Shown here piece by piece: positions 8,145 through 15,446 of a stretch of DNA of 24,468 nucleotides (the stretch's first letter is position 1; each line of letters starts with the position of its first letter). Both the position numbers and the translations under genes were made by a program. Source of the stretch: JAUXEH01 sp965602945. Lineage in GTDB: Bacteria > Acidobacteriota > Aminicenantia > Aminicenantales > Aminicenantaceae. The stretch lies in contig CBFDBC010000023.1 of the NCBI GenBank assembly GCA_965602945.1, forward strand, positions 1 through 24,468. Reading direction: 5' to 3'. The notes under the pieces are model-generated. The model was not told the origin of the DNA and ran no database searches. It saw only the letters and a program-made list of their open reading frames with translations.

Positions 8145-8873
8145 TCAGCGGGCCGGCACGGGGGAGCGGCCCTTCAGCTTGAGATCGACACTTCCGATGC
8201 CTGTATCGATTTCCACGCTGAGCGTGATGTCAGAGTCTTGATAGGCGTCATTGGTATAGACATCGCCCCGTTTGGTGAATCCCCTGGCGTCCACGGAACC
8301 GATACCCTTATCCACGTTCACCTTGACCCCGATGTCTTCCGGCAGGTGGACCGTGGCCGAGCCCACGCCCCCGTCTATGAGCACATGCAGGTCCCGGTCA
8401 TGTTTTCCGGAGAGGTCGACGGTCAGGTCCCCGACCCCCATGTCGATCTCGACCGACCTGAGATTCAGCCCGCGCAGGTCCAGCCGGCCTTCTCCGGCCC
8501 CGAAGTCCACCTCCAGATCCAGGGGGATCTTCTCATTCAGGTAGACATCCCACCTGTTTTTACTCTTTCCCATCGGGATCCCGGTCACATCGCCCTGTCT
8601 CACCGAGAGCTGGACTGTGTCTCCCCGTGTCGTGTGTTCGAACACCGGCCGCCATTCCTCCACATTGAAGGAAAAGATCCCCTCAAAAAGGTCGCGGGCG
8701 CCTGCCTGTACCCTCAGCTCCCCGGTTCCCATATCGAGCATGACCTTTGCGGCAGAGTGATCCTCCAGGGGAAAGGTGCGGGTTTCCTCCTGGAAATCCC
8801 CCACGCGGACACAGGCATTAAGCCAGAAAAGAGATAAAATTGTTATGCCCCAAAGGGCTTTGAACCTGATCAT
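8145..8873 (-). CDS. Lipoprotein with LiaF/toast-rack-like beta-solenoid repeats
   Basis: The 242-residue protein starts with a lipoprotein signal, MIRFKALWGITILSLFWLNAC, with the lipid-bearing Cys at 21. The mature part is built from recurring short strands such as MGTGELRV, FGAGEGRLDLRG, MGVGDLTVDLSG, GGVGSATVHL, KGIGSVDARG and TGIGSVDLKL. They recur every 20 to 25 residues as in toast_rack/DUF2154, LiaF-C and DUF4097 proteins, which fold as right-handed beta-solenoids. Homologs are found with envelope-stress regulators; biochemical function is unknown. The start at 8873 is preceded by GAGGAG at 9 nt; the upstream 21 in-frame codons lack signal-peptide character. It lies 77 bases after the second HEAT gene, with a 16-bp palindrome in that gap. 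Confidence 0.75.
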   Translation of the reverse strand: MIRFKALWGITILSLFWLNACVRVGDFQEETRTFPLEDHSAAKVMLDMGTGELRVQAGARDLFEGIFSFNVEEWRPVFEHTTRGDTVQLSVRQGDVTGIPMGKSKNRWDVYLNEKIPLDLEVDFGAGEGRLDLRGLNLRSVEIDMGVGDLTVDLSGKHDRDLHVLIDGGVGSATVHLPEDIGVKVNVDKGIGSVDARGFTKRGDVYTNDAYQDSDITLSVEIDTGIGSVDLKLKGRSPVPAR

Positions 8874-8886
8874 GGTACCAGTCTCC

Positions 8887-8902
8887 TCGTATCTAGATAC
8901 GA
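8887..8902. promoter_or_regulatory. 16-bp perfect palindrome before the lipoprotein gene
   Basis: TCGTATCTAGATACGA is its own reverse complement and ends where the Shine-Dalgarno of the lipoprotein gene begins. As DNA it is a good operator for a dimeric regulator. As RNA it would form a 6-bp hairpin with a CUAG loop beside the ribosome site. No regulator gene adjoins it, so the binding protein is unknown. Confidence 0.45.
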
Positions 8903-8950
8903 AATTTTTTCCGGACTGGTTCCCTCTGGGAGACATCCCCCAGGCTACGG

Positions 8951-10111
8951 CTATTTTTTCAGGATGGAGATGAGGGCGTCGAGGGCGCGCGGGTCCCCGG
9001 AATCCCCCAGGCAGTGGATGGCACTCCTGCGCACCTGGGGATGGGGGTGAGTCTGGGCGATCTTGATCAGGTAGGGAACCCCCTCATTGTCGGGCAGGTC
9101 GTCAAGGGCGTAGACCGCTCGCCTCTGGATGTCGGCCTCCGGGTCGTTGTAAGCGAAATCTACCAGGGCCTCGGCAGCCCTGCGCGAGGCCAGGTCCCCC
9201 AGCGTGGAGATGGCCCGCTTGCGGATGTCGGGATGGTCCCCGCGCCGCGCCAGATCGATCAGGACATCCACGGTCCCCTCCATCTCCAGGTCCTCAAGGG
9301 CGCTCACGGCCCGCTTGCGGACATTCATGGAGCGGTCCCCGAAAGCGGTCTCTTTTAAGAGTGTGAGAGATCGCGGCACCGGGTGGTCCTCCAACTCCGA
9401 GGCCGCCCGGCCGCGCAGCTCATCCGCGGCACGGCTCCGGAGCACGTCCTCCAGGAAGGCGACCACGCGCTCGGAATCGGAGTGAAACCCGGCAGCGCTC
9501 AGCAGCCTCTTCTGCTGCTTCGGATCTTCTGACCGGTCAAACATCCCCCGGACGAGCTGGAAGCTCTCCACATCCCCGGCCGGTTCCAACCAGAAAAGCG
9601 GGAGGCCATCAGGCTCAAACGGGACATCCATGCTGCTGTAATGGAGCCGGGCCGGATGGCCGGAGCCCTTCGAATCGAACCTGTACAGCAGGGCCACGTC
9701 CTTCCAGACCTTCTTCTGTTGAGAGTAAGGCACATCCGGCTCCTCCAGGGCCTGCCGGGCGAGCTCCTTGATGGCTTGCTCATCGGAGACTCCATGGCCC
9801 GCCGGCCGGCCGTAGATCCTCTCCTGCAGCGTGACGCCGGCCGGGATCCTCCAGCGGGAGGTCGTCGTAGTGAAACTCGAAGACCCCTCGGAGATAAAAT
9901 ACGTGAATTCCCGCGTCAGGTGTTGGATGGAATATCCGATCCAAAAGCCTTCATCCTCGGACAGGCGCCCCGCCTGTTCCTGGGCCCAGGCCCAGCGGGC
10001 TTCCAGGCCCTGCCGGGGATCAGGATGCCGATAGACCTCACCGGTCTCCCCGAGTAAGCTCGGAGCCAGGATAAGGGCTGCCAGTGCCAACACTCCCAAC
10101 CGATGTTTCAT
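8951..10111 (-). CDS. Exported HEAT-repeat protein (second of two)
   Basis: The predicted protein has 386 residues. A signal peptide (MKHRLGVLALAALILAPSLLG) leads to an N-terminal domain of about 200 residues that I do not recognise. The C-terminus (about 228-386) holds five 32-residue HEAT/PBS-lyase-like repeats, for example NVRKRAVSALEDLEMEGTVD, PDIRKRAISTLGDLASRRAA and DIQRRAVYALDDLPDNEGVP. Such repeats form alpha-solenoids that bind partner proteins; no enzymatic residues are evident. ATG 10111 follows GAGGGGGCAGTG, which is a usable ribosome site. An in-frame GTG eight codons earlier overlaps the preceding gene and is less likely. The gap to the first HEAT gene is 20 bases, so they are probably co-transcribed and may act as a pair in the periplasm. 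Confidence 0.8.
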   Translation of the reverse strand: MKHRLGVLALAALILAPSLLGETGEVYRHPDPRQGLEARWAWAQEQAGRLSEDEGFWIGYSIQHLTREFTYFISEGSSSFTTTTSRWRIPAGVTLQERIYGRPAGHGVSDEQAIKELARQALEEPDVPYSQQKKVWKDVALLYRFDSKGSGHPARLHYSSMDVPFEPDGLPLFWLEPAGDVESFQLVRGMFDRSEDPKQQKRLLSAAGFHSDSERVVAFLEDVLRSRAADELRGRAASELEDHPVPRSLTLLKETAFGDRSMNVRKRAVSALEDLEMEGTVDVLIDLARRGDHPDIRKRAISTLGDLASRRAAEALVDFAYNDPEADIQRRAVYALDDLPDNEGVPYLIKIAQTHPHPQVRRSAIHCLGDSGDPRALDALISILKK

Positions 10112-10131
10112 CACTGCCCCCTCGCTTTGTT

Positions 10132-11709
10132 TCACTTCTTTTCCAGGACCTTGAGCAGCGCTTCACGCGCCTTGGGGGTTCCGATCTCACCGAGGGCAGA
10201 CACGGCCGCGGCCCGGATCCGGTTGTTCGTGTCGTTAAGGGCCACGTCCAGCAGGATGGAGACCGCCTCATCAGACTCGGTCTCGCCCAGGGAATACACC
10301 AGCATGCGTCTCACATCCGGCTCCTTCTCTGTCTTGAGCATCTGTCCCAGGACCTTGACCGAGACCTCATCGCTCATGTCGACCAGCACGTGCAGGGCCG
10401 AACGCCGTACCGACGGGAACTTCGCATTGCGGTATATCTCGAGGAATAAGTCAGGCTGGTCCTCATCCACGACATCCTCCAGAGTATGCACAGCCGCCCG
10501 GGCTAGTTCCTCGTCCTCGCCGCTCATGGCCGTCTCGTAGATGACCCTGGACGCCTTTTCGCTGTCCACATCCTCCAACGCATACAGGGCGGTCTTCTTC
10601 AATCTGGGATCGTCGCTTGTCCGCAAGACCTCGATCAGGACGTCGGCGGACCTCTCGGTCCCCATATCCGCCAGCACATAAAGGGCCGCCTGCCTCAATT
10701 CGGGATCCTTCTCGGTACGGATCACCTCGAGAAGCACGGGCTCCACCTCGGCGCCGTCGAAGTCTTCCAGAGCATACAGCGCATATTTGCGCACCTCCGG
10801 GAACTTGGATGACTTCAGTATGTCCATGACCGCCGGCAGGACAGCGGGATCGTCGATGTCTTCCAGCGCGTGCACCGCCGCCTTGGCCATATCCTCATCA
10901 TCTTCGTTGATGGCGATGTCACGCAGGAGCGGGATGGCGGCGGGATCCTCCGCGTCACCCAGTGCATACAGGGCCGCCCGCTTGATCTGGGGGTCGGCAT
11001 CTGAGCGGGCGATCTCCAGCAGGAACTCGATGGGCGCCTCGTCCCCCCAATCGGCGATGGCATAGACCGCCCGCCGGCGCAGGTCCGGGTCACTCTCTCT
11101 CCGTGCGATCTCCTTGAGTTTTTCCAGGGCCTGGGGAGAATCGAAATCTTCCAGGATGTGGATGATGCGGGCCCGCATCTTGTTGTTGGAGGAATCGTCG
11201 TAGAGCTCGAAGATCGTATCCAGGGCGACCTCGTCCCCCATATCCTCCAGCGCATGCAGGGCCGCCAGCTTGATATCCTCTTCCGACTCCTCGTAAAAGC
11301 CCTGGATCAGGGTCTTGTACTGGGTCTTGCCCTGCTTTGCCAGGAGGTTGCCGATGCGGATCATGTTGGACTTGGCGTTGTCCACATAGGAACTGTCCGG
11401 ATTGGCCTTGATGAAGCTCTGGTAGCATGTGAACACCTGTTCCAGAGGTTCGTCCATCTTTTCCCTGACACTGCAGCGGAAATAGCGGGCGTCGTCCGTA
11501 TAACTGCTCCCGGGGAACTCCTTCACAAAGGCCTCCAGCGCAGCGGCGGCCCTGCCCCAGTCTTCTTCCATATACAGCCTGTAGGCCGCCCGGTAGGCGA
11601 CCGCGTCCTTGTCCTGGTTGTCTTCCGCCCAGACTCCGGGGGACATCCATCCCGAAGCCAGACAGAGAAACACTGTCGCGATCAGCGCAAGTTTTGATCT
11701 CATTTTCAT
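10132..11709 (-). CDS. Exported TPR-like plus 12-repeat HEAT protein (first of two)
   Basis: The protein has 525 residues. The signal peptide ends near VWA-E (residue 28). An N-terminal tetratricopeptide-like part (about 35-120; YMEEDWGRAAAALEAFVKEF, then FTCYQSFIKANPDSSYVDNA) recalls YbgF/outer-membrane assembly lipoproteins. From residue 145 to the end there are twelve consecutive HEAT repeats of exactly 32 residues with the consensus P-x-[LVI]-R-[RK]-x-A-[LV]-[YH]-A-L-x-D. The repeats are very acidic. Repeats 4-7 resemble 8-11 in order, pointing to duplication of a four-repeat block. AAGGAG lies 6 nt before ATG 11709 and directly follows the anti-sigma stop, 11 bases away, so it belongs to the sigma operon. 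A protein-binding scaffold in the periplasm is the best inference; its partner is unknown. Confidence 0.85.
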   Translation of the reverse strand: MKMRSKLALIATVFLCLASGWMSPGVWAEDNQDKDAVAYRAAYRLYMEEDWGRAAAALEAFVKEFPGSSYTDDARYFRCSVREKMDEPLEQVFTCYQSFIKANPDSSYVDNAKSNMIRIGNLLAKQGKTQYKTLIQGFYEESEEDIKLAALHALEDMGDEVALDTIFELYDDSSNNKMRARIIHILEDFDSPQALEKLKEIARRESDPDLRRRAVYAIADWGDEAPIEFLLEIARSDADPQIKRAALYALGDAEDPAAIPLLRDIAINEDDEDMAKAAVHALEDIDDPAVLPAVMDILKSSKFPEVRKYALYALEDFDGAEVEPVLLEVIRTEKDPELRQAALYVLADMGTERSADVLIEVLRTSDDPRLKKTALYALEDVDSEKASRVIYETAMSGEDEELARAAVHTLEDVVDEDQPDLFLEIYRNAKFPSVRRSALHVLVDMSDEVSVKVLGQMLKTEKEPDVRRMLVYSLGETESDEAVSILLDVALNDTNNRIRAAAVSALGEIGTPKAREALLKVLEKK

Positions 11710-11720
11710 CGGATACTCCT

Positions 11721-12572
11721 TTAAAATAGCTTGGTTTTATCGGTATTAGGCGGGGTCTCTGCCCGATCCCACAGGTCTTCCCAGGGCCGGTTGACCTCAG
11801 CCAGATGCATCTTCAAGAACAGGCCGCGGCTCTGCACACCGGTCCGCACCAGTTCGATGGCTTCCATATCCGCTGCCGCCTTTAGGTTGGCGATCTGCAG
11901 CAGGACGGCCTCGAGGTCGGTCACGAGCTCCTGCAGCCGCCGCTGATGGGCATCGCCCAGCCCCTGTTTGAGCCAGTCAGCTTCCTGTACCAGCTCGCGT
12001 GAGAGCTGCTGCTTGAAGGGGAGGTCCAGAGTGTAGGGATCTTCGGCCTCCCGGTCGAAATTGACGATGGCCACGAGCACCATCTGGGAACGCTGCATGT
12101 AGCTCTGAGTGCGGGCCGCAAGCTCCAGCATAGAAGCGGCGGTCGTCCCTCCGGTCAGCGCGGCTGTCTGCACACGCGCAGAGGGAGGAAGCAGCCACAT
12201 CCGGCCGATGAAGATCCCCACCGCCACGAGCAGCACGGCCGCCCCCGCCTGGAAGGCCCAGCGCGGCATCCGGAACCGGAGCCAGCCCAGGGATGGACTG
12301 CGCTGCCCGGAAGGACGCGGATGGTAAAGGACATTCTCTCGGTGCATGCGGCTCTCAAGCCTCTCCCAATAGCCTTCCCAGAAGGCCGGATCCGGCTCGG
12401 GACGCTCTCTCTTTTTGACATCCTGGAGCGTGGCCCGGAGGCCGGCATATTCGTCGCGGCAGAGATCACACTGACCGAGGTGGGCCTCGAACGCATTCCT
12501 ATGGCTGTCATCCAGGCTGCCGTAAAGGGTATCTGCAAACACCTGCCGGCACATCTGACATTCATTCATCAT
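11721..12572 (-). CDS. Zinc-finger (zf-HC2) transmembrane anti-sigma factor
   Basis: The predicted protein has 283 residues. The cytoplasmic N-terminus has C5, C8 and the anti-sigma zinc motif H31-x3-C35-x2-C38 (HLGQCDLC), which typically holds an ECF sigma factor inactive. A single membrane helix lies near residues 107-125 (FQAGAAVLLVAVGIFIGRMW). The outer part is long and helical (QQLSRELVQEADWLKQGL, LQELVTDLEAVLLQIANLKA) and may sense a periplasmic partner such as the HEAT proteins encoded next. The start ATG 12572 lies inside the end of the sigma gene, an 11-base overlap, with GGGAGACAA before it; ATG 12569 is equally possible. An open frame continues further upstream within the sigma gene but has no zinc-finger-like composition and is not the start. 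Confidence 0.88.
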   Translation of the reverse strand: MMNECQMCRQVFADTLYGSLDDSHRNAFEAHLGQCDLCRDEYAGLRATLQDVKKRERPEPDPAFWEGYWERLESRMHRENVLYHPRPSGQRSPSLGWLRFRMPRWAFQAGAAVLLVAVGIFIGRMWLLPPSARVQTAALTGGTTAASMLELAARTQSYMQRSQMVLVAIVNFDREAEDPYTLDLPFKQQLSRELVQEADWLKQGLGDAHQRRLQELVTDLEAVLLQIANLKAAADMEAIELVRTGVQSRGLFLKMHLAEVNRPWEDLWDRAETPPNTDKTKLF

Positions 12573-13191
12573 TTGTCTCCCATGAGCCGCCGCCCCGGTA
12601 GAACGCGAGTTCCCTGCGCAGCTTCTGCAGGGCGCGGAAGAGCAGGCTCTTGACCGTCCCGGAGGAGACCTCGAGCACGTCGGCGATCTCACCGATCTGG
12701 AAATCGTTGTAATGCCGCATGGCAAACACCGCGCGTTCCCGTGGTGTCAAGGAGTGCAGCGCCTCTTCGATGCAGCCCTGCAGCAGGGCGGCATCGGCAC
12801 TGCTCTCGGGATTCACAGCCGCCGTGGCGGCGCCGCGCGGTGCATCCTGCAGCTCGATGTGATCGAAATCCTCCAGGGTCACGCTGGGCTTGGCCTTGCG
12901 TTTGCGCAGGAGATCTATGGCGCTGTTGACCGCGATCTGATAGATCCAGGAACTCATCTTGGCATCCCTCCGGAAGCTTCCCAGCGACCGGTAGATCTTG
13001 ATGAAGACCTCCTGCGAAACATCCTCGGCCTCGTGATGGTCGCCCACGATGTCGTAGGCCAGGAAGTAGACCTTCTTCTTGAACTGATCCACCAGTCCCT
13101 GGAAGGCGGACAGGTCTCCCTGGCAAACACGTTCGGCGAGTATATGGGCTTCCATGGCTTTTTTCTTTATCCCCCTCTTAGACGAGCCCAT
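12562..13191 (-). CDS. ECF-type RNA polymerase sigma factor (RpoE-like)
   Basis: The protein has 209 residues and a standard two-domain ECF layout. Region 2 runs through DQFKKKVYFLAYDIVGDHHEAEDVSQEVFIKIY and SSWIYQIAVNSAIDLLRKRK. Region 4 contains LTPRERAVFAMRHYNDFQIGEIADVLEVSSGTVKSLLFRALQKLRREL, the helix-turn-helix for the -35 element. A Pro/Ala-rich linker joins them. It would direct RNA polymerase to a small regulon that plausibly includes its own operon. It overlaps the anti-sigma gene. The start is uncertain: ATG 13191 or ATG 13155 (MEAHILAERVCQGD), and neither has a well-placed Shine-Dalgarno. Confidence 0.9.
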   Translation of the reverse strand: MGSSKRGIKKKAMEAHILAERVCQGDLSAFQGLVDQFKKKVYFLAYDIVGDHHEAEDVSQEVFIKIYRSLGSFRRDAKMSSWIYQIAVNSAIDLLRKRKAKPSVTLEDFDHIELQDAPRGAATAAVNPESSADAALLQGCIEEALHSLTPRERAVFAMRHYNDFQIGEIADVLEVSSGTVKSLLFRALQKLRRELAFYRGGGSWETNDE

Positions 13192-13222
13192 GATGAGTTT
13201 GGTTTACATGATCTGCCCCTCC

Positions 13223-13251
13223 ATTCTATCCCAAATCCCTCCCTTTGACAC
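13223..13251 (-). promoter_or_regulatory. Possible promoter of the sigma/HEAT operon
   Basis: On the minus strand GTGTCA (13246-13251, 4 of 6) lies 17 bases from TAGAAT (13223-13228, 5 of 6), which gives a leader of about 25 bases to ATG 13191. I see no ECF-type GGAAC element here, so positive autoregulation is not evident at this promoter. The rest of the divergent region 13192-13454 shows no other clear element. Confidence 0.35.
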
Positions 13252-13454
13252 AACCCCGGTTAACCAGCTAAGGATCGAAAGCCCGCAGGAGTGCGAAAAT
13301 CTAATGGGGGGGGACAGCAGTATACTCAGGACGTTACAGCCCACGGTTGGGTGGAAATCACAGAGGGGGAGGGACTGGAAGGCCTTGAAAAAACTGAGTG
13401 GGTGTATTATGGTTATTCCCGCTTCACACCAACACCAAAACGAGGGAGAAAAGA

Positions 13455-15152
13455 ATGCACAAACGCATCTTTTGGGTTTTCGCCACCCTGATCCTGCTCA
13501 CCGGCATCTTCGGCTGCACCGCCGGATATGAAGGCCCTCCGGCCGACCTGGTGGTTAAGAACGCCAATATCGTGACCATCGACAAGGACAACCCGCGCGG
13601 GGAAGCCATTGCCGTAAAGGGCGAGGTCATCCTGGCCGTGACCTCGAATGCAAAGATCGAGCAGTACATAGAGGAAGGCACGACCAAGGTCATCGACGCG
13701 AGGGGGCGGCTGCTGATCCCCGGGTTCAACGACGCCCACATCCACTTCACGGGCGGAGGAACATCGCTGATGCAGCTTGATTTCCGTTATGTGCACGACA
13801 CGGACACGATCAAACAGATGGTGGCCGATGCCGTGGAACACTCCAAGCCGGGCGAGCTGATCAGGGGGCGCGGCTGGGAGCATGAGACATTTCCGGACAA
13901 GAAATGGCCCACCAAGGAGATCCTGGACGCAGTCGCCCCCGACAACCCGGTGGTCCTGAGCCGGGCGGACGGCCACTCGGTCTGGGTCAACAGCTACGTC
14001 ATCCGCGAGTCCGGAGTCACCAAAGACACCCCCGATCCCCCCAATGGGACCGTCATGCGGGATCTCGAGACCGGAGAGCCCACCGGCATCTTCAAGGAAG
14101 GGGCCTCCCGGCTGCTGAAGGTCACCTCTTCCGTGGAGCTGACCGCAGAGGAGCGGGCGGAGAGATCGGACAGGGCCCTGGAGCTGGCCCTCAAAGCCGC
14201 CCGGGAGACGGGAGTGACCAGCGTCCAGCAGCTGAACGGCGGTTTCGATCAATTCATGCGCTTCAAGAACGAGGGCCGTCTGACCGCGCGTGCCACCATC
14301 AATATGTCCCTACCGCGCAGCGACGAGGGATTTGCCCGGCTGGAAGATCTGAGACAGGAATACCCCCAGAGCGACAACTGGATCCGATTCGGATATCTCA
14401 AGATCTTCATCGACGGCACACTGGGATCGGGCACGGCCCTCATGTTCGTGCCCTTCGAGGACGCCCCCGACACCAGCGGGCTGCCCATGATGCCGTACGA
14501 AGAATTCGAGGGCCGTATCGTGGCCGCTGACGCGCGTGGCTTCCAGACCGGCACTCACGCCATCGGCACCAAGGGGAACAACTTTGTGCTGAACTCCGTG
14601 GAAAAGGCCCAGCAGGTGAACGGAAGGCGCGATGCCCGCCACCGCAGCGAGCATGCCCAGATCCTGATAGACGAGGACATACCGCGTTTCGCCGAGCTGG
14701 GCGTCATCGCTTCCATGCAGCCCACCCACTGCATCACCGACAAGCGTTTTGCCGAAAAGCGCATCGGCCTGGAGCGCTGCCGCGGGGCATACGCCTGGCG
14801 GCGCCTCCTGGATGCCGGCGCCAAGATCGCCTTCGGTACCGACTGGCCGGTCGAGCCCATCGACCCGCTGGAAGGTCTTTACGGCGCCGTGTCACGCAAA
14901 GACCGGGCGGGAGAGGAGGGCGAGGGATGGTTCCCGGACCAGAAACTCAGCATGGAGGAAGCCATCGAGCTCTACACGCTGGGCGCCGCTTATTCCGAAT
15001 TCATGGAAGACCGCAAGGGAATACTCAAGGAGAGCTACCTGGCCGACATGGTCATCTTCGACCAGGACCTCATGACCATCCCGCACGATCGGATAATGAA
15101 GTCCAAGGTGGACATCACCATCGTGGGCGGCAAAGTCGTCTTCGAACGCTGA
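13455..15152 (+). CDS. Lipoprotein amidohydrolase (Amidohydro_3/YtcJ-like)
   Basis: The predicted protein has 565 residues. It begins with a lipoprotein signal (MHKRIFWVFATLILLTGIFG then C21), so the enzyme is probably anchored in the envelope. The catalytic TIM barrel has the metal-binding pair H95-x-H97 in GFNDAHIHF, later His in GTHAIGTKGNN and HRSEHAQ, and the metal-binding Asp in FGTDWPVEP. These are hallmarks of the metal-dependent amidohydrolase family that includes YtcJ and N-substituted formamide deformylase. It hydrolyses a C-N bond in an unknown substrate. GAGGGAG lies 6 nt before ATG 13455. An in-frame ATG at 13398 would add 19 residues ahead of the signal peptide and has no such site. 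The gene stands alone, divergent from the sigma operon. Confidence 0.85.
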   Translation: MHKRIFWVFATLILLTGIFGCTAGYEGPPADLVVKNANIVTIDKDNPRGEAIAVKGEVILAVTSNAKIEQYIEEGTTKVIDARGRLLIPGFNDAHIHFTGGGTSLMQLDFRYVHDTDTIKQMVADAVEHSKPGELIRGRGWEHETFPDKKWPTKEILDAVAPDNPVVLSRADGHSVWVNSYVIRESGVTKDTPDPPNGTVMRDLETGEPTGIFKEGASRLLKVTSSVELTAEERAERSDRALELALKAARETGVTSVQQLNGGFDQFMRFKNEGRLTARATINMSLPRSDEGFARLEDLRQEYPQSDNWIRFGYLKIFIDGTLGSGTALMFVPFEDAPDTSGLPMMPYEEFEGRIVAADARGFQTGTHAIGTKGNNFVLNSVEKAQQVNGRRDARHRSEHAQILIDEDIPRFAELGVIASMQPTHCITDKRFAEKRIGLERCRGAYAWRRLLDAGAKIAFGTDWPVEPIDPLEGLYGAVSRKDRAGEEGEGWFPDQKLSMEEAIELYTLGAAYSEFMEDRKGILKESYLADMVIFDQDLMTIPHDRIMKSKVDITIVGGKVVFER

Positions 15153-15236
15153 TCAAATATCGCCCCCTGAGTCATCCACGGGCCAAGTTCGCTCATTTGT
15201 GAGAAGTAGGTAGGTGAAGCTGGAAGTAAAGCATGA

Positions 15237-15365
15237 TTCGGGCGAAACCTGGGCCATAGCCGGGCCTAGATTGCGGTAGATGCGAGGCTTGGAGGGCGAA
15301 GCTGTGGTATTCCACCGCGAGTCCCTTCAAGACGAAGAATATACCGTGAGATAGGCTCGCCCGAA
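15237..15365 (+). ncRNA. Structured RNA candidate resembling a HEARO/IscB omega-RNA, without iscB
   Basis: A 9-bp helix pairs TTCGGGCGA (15237-15245) with TCGCCCGAA (15357-15365) and closes a 129-nt unit. Inside are a 7-bp hairpin CTGGGCC/GGCCTAG (15249-15269, one G-U), a helix TTGCGGT (15271-15277) with ACCGCGA (15314-15320, one G-U), GCTT/AAGC (15287-15302) and GTGG-TATT-CCAC (15304-15315); the last shares bases 15314-15315 with the TTGCGGT helix. AGGGCGAAGCTGTGG (15293-15307) matches a segment I recall from the OgeuIscB omega-RNA scaffold (HEARO family). The unit starts directly after ATGA (15233-15236), a flank reported for HEARO insertions. In omega-RNAs the guide lies just 5' of the scaffold. 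No IscB/HNH gene occurs in the window, so it would be an orphan copy. The helices are seen; the family assignment is from memory. Confidence 0.6.
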
Positions 15366-15368
15366 GGG

Positions 15369-15433
15369 TAAGAATTGCTGATTCTTATATGAAGCTCCTT
15401 ATTGTTTGTTCAAGTATATATCAGCAATTCTTA
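15369..15433. repeat. Perfect 14-bp inverted repeat with 37-bp spacer
   Basis: TAAGAATTGCTGAT (15369-15382) and ATCAGCAATTCTTA (15420-15433) are exact reverse complements. The left arm starts 3 bases after the closing helix of the RNA candidate, and the right arm ends 13 bases before the receptor stop codon. Neither side has a T-run, so it is not a canonical terminator, and I see no target-site duplication. It could be the 3' end of the same mobile unit, a separate miniature element, or a recombination hairpin. Confidence 0.65.
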
Positions 15434-15446
15434 GATATGGTTCAGA

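Noticed and set aside
15237..15365. Group II or group I intron fragment as an explanation for the structured RNA
   Set aside because: I see no domain V-like hairpin, no P7-like core and no reverse transcriptase or homing-endonuclease frame. The HEARO-like motif and ATGA flank fit better.
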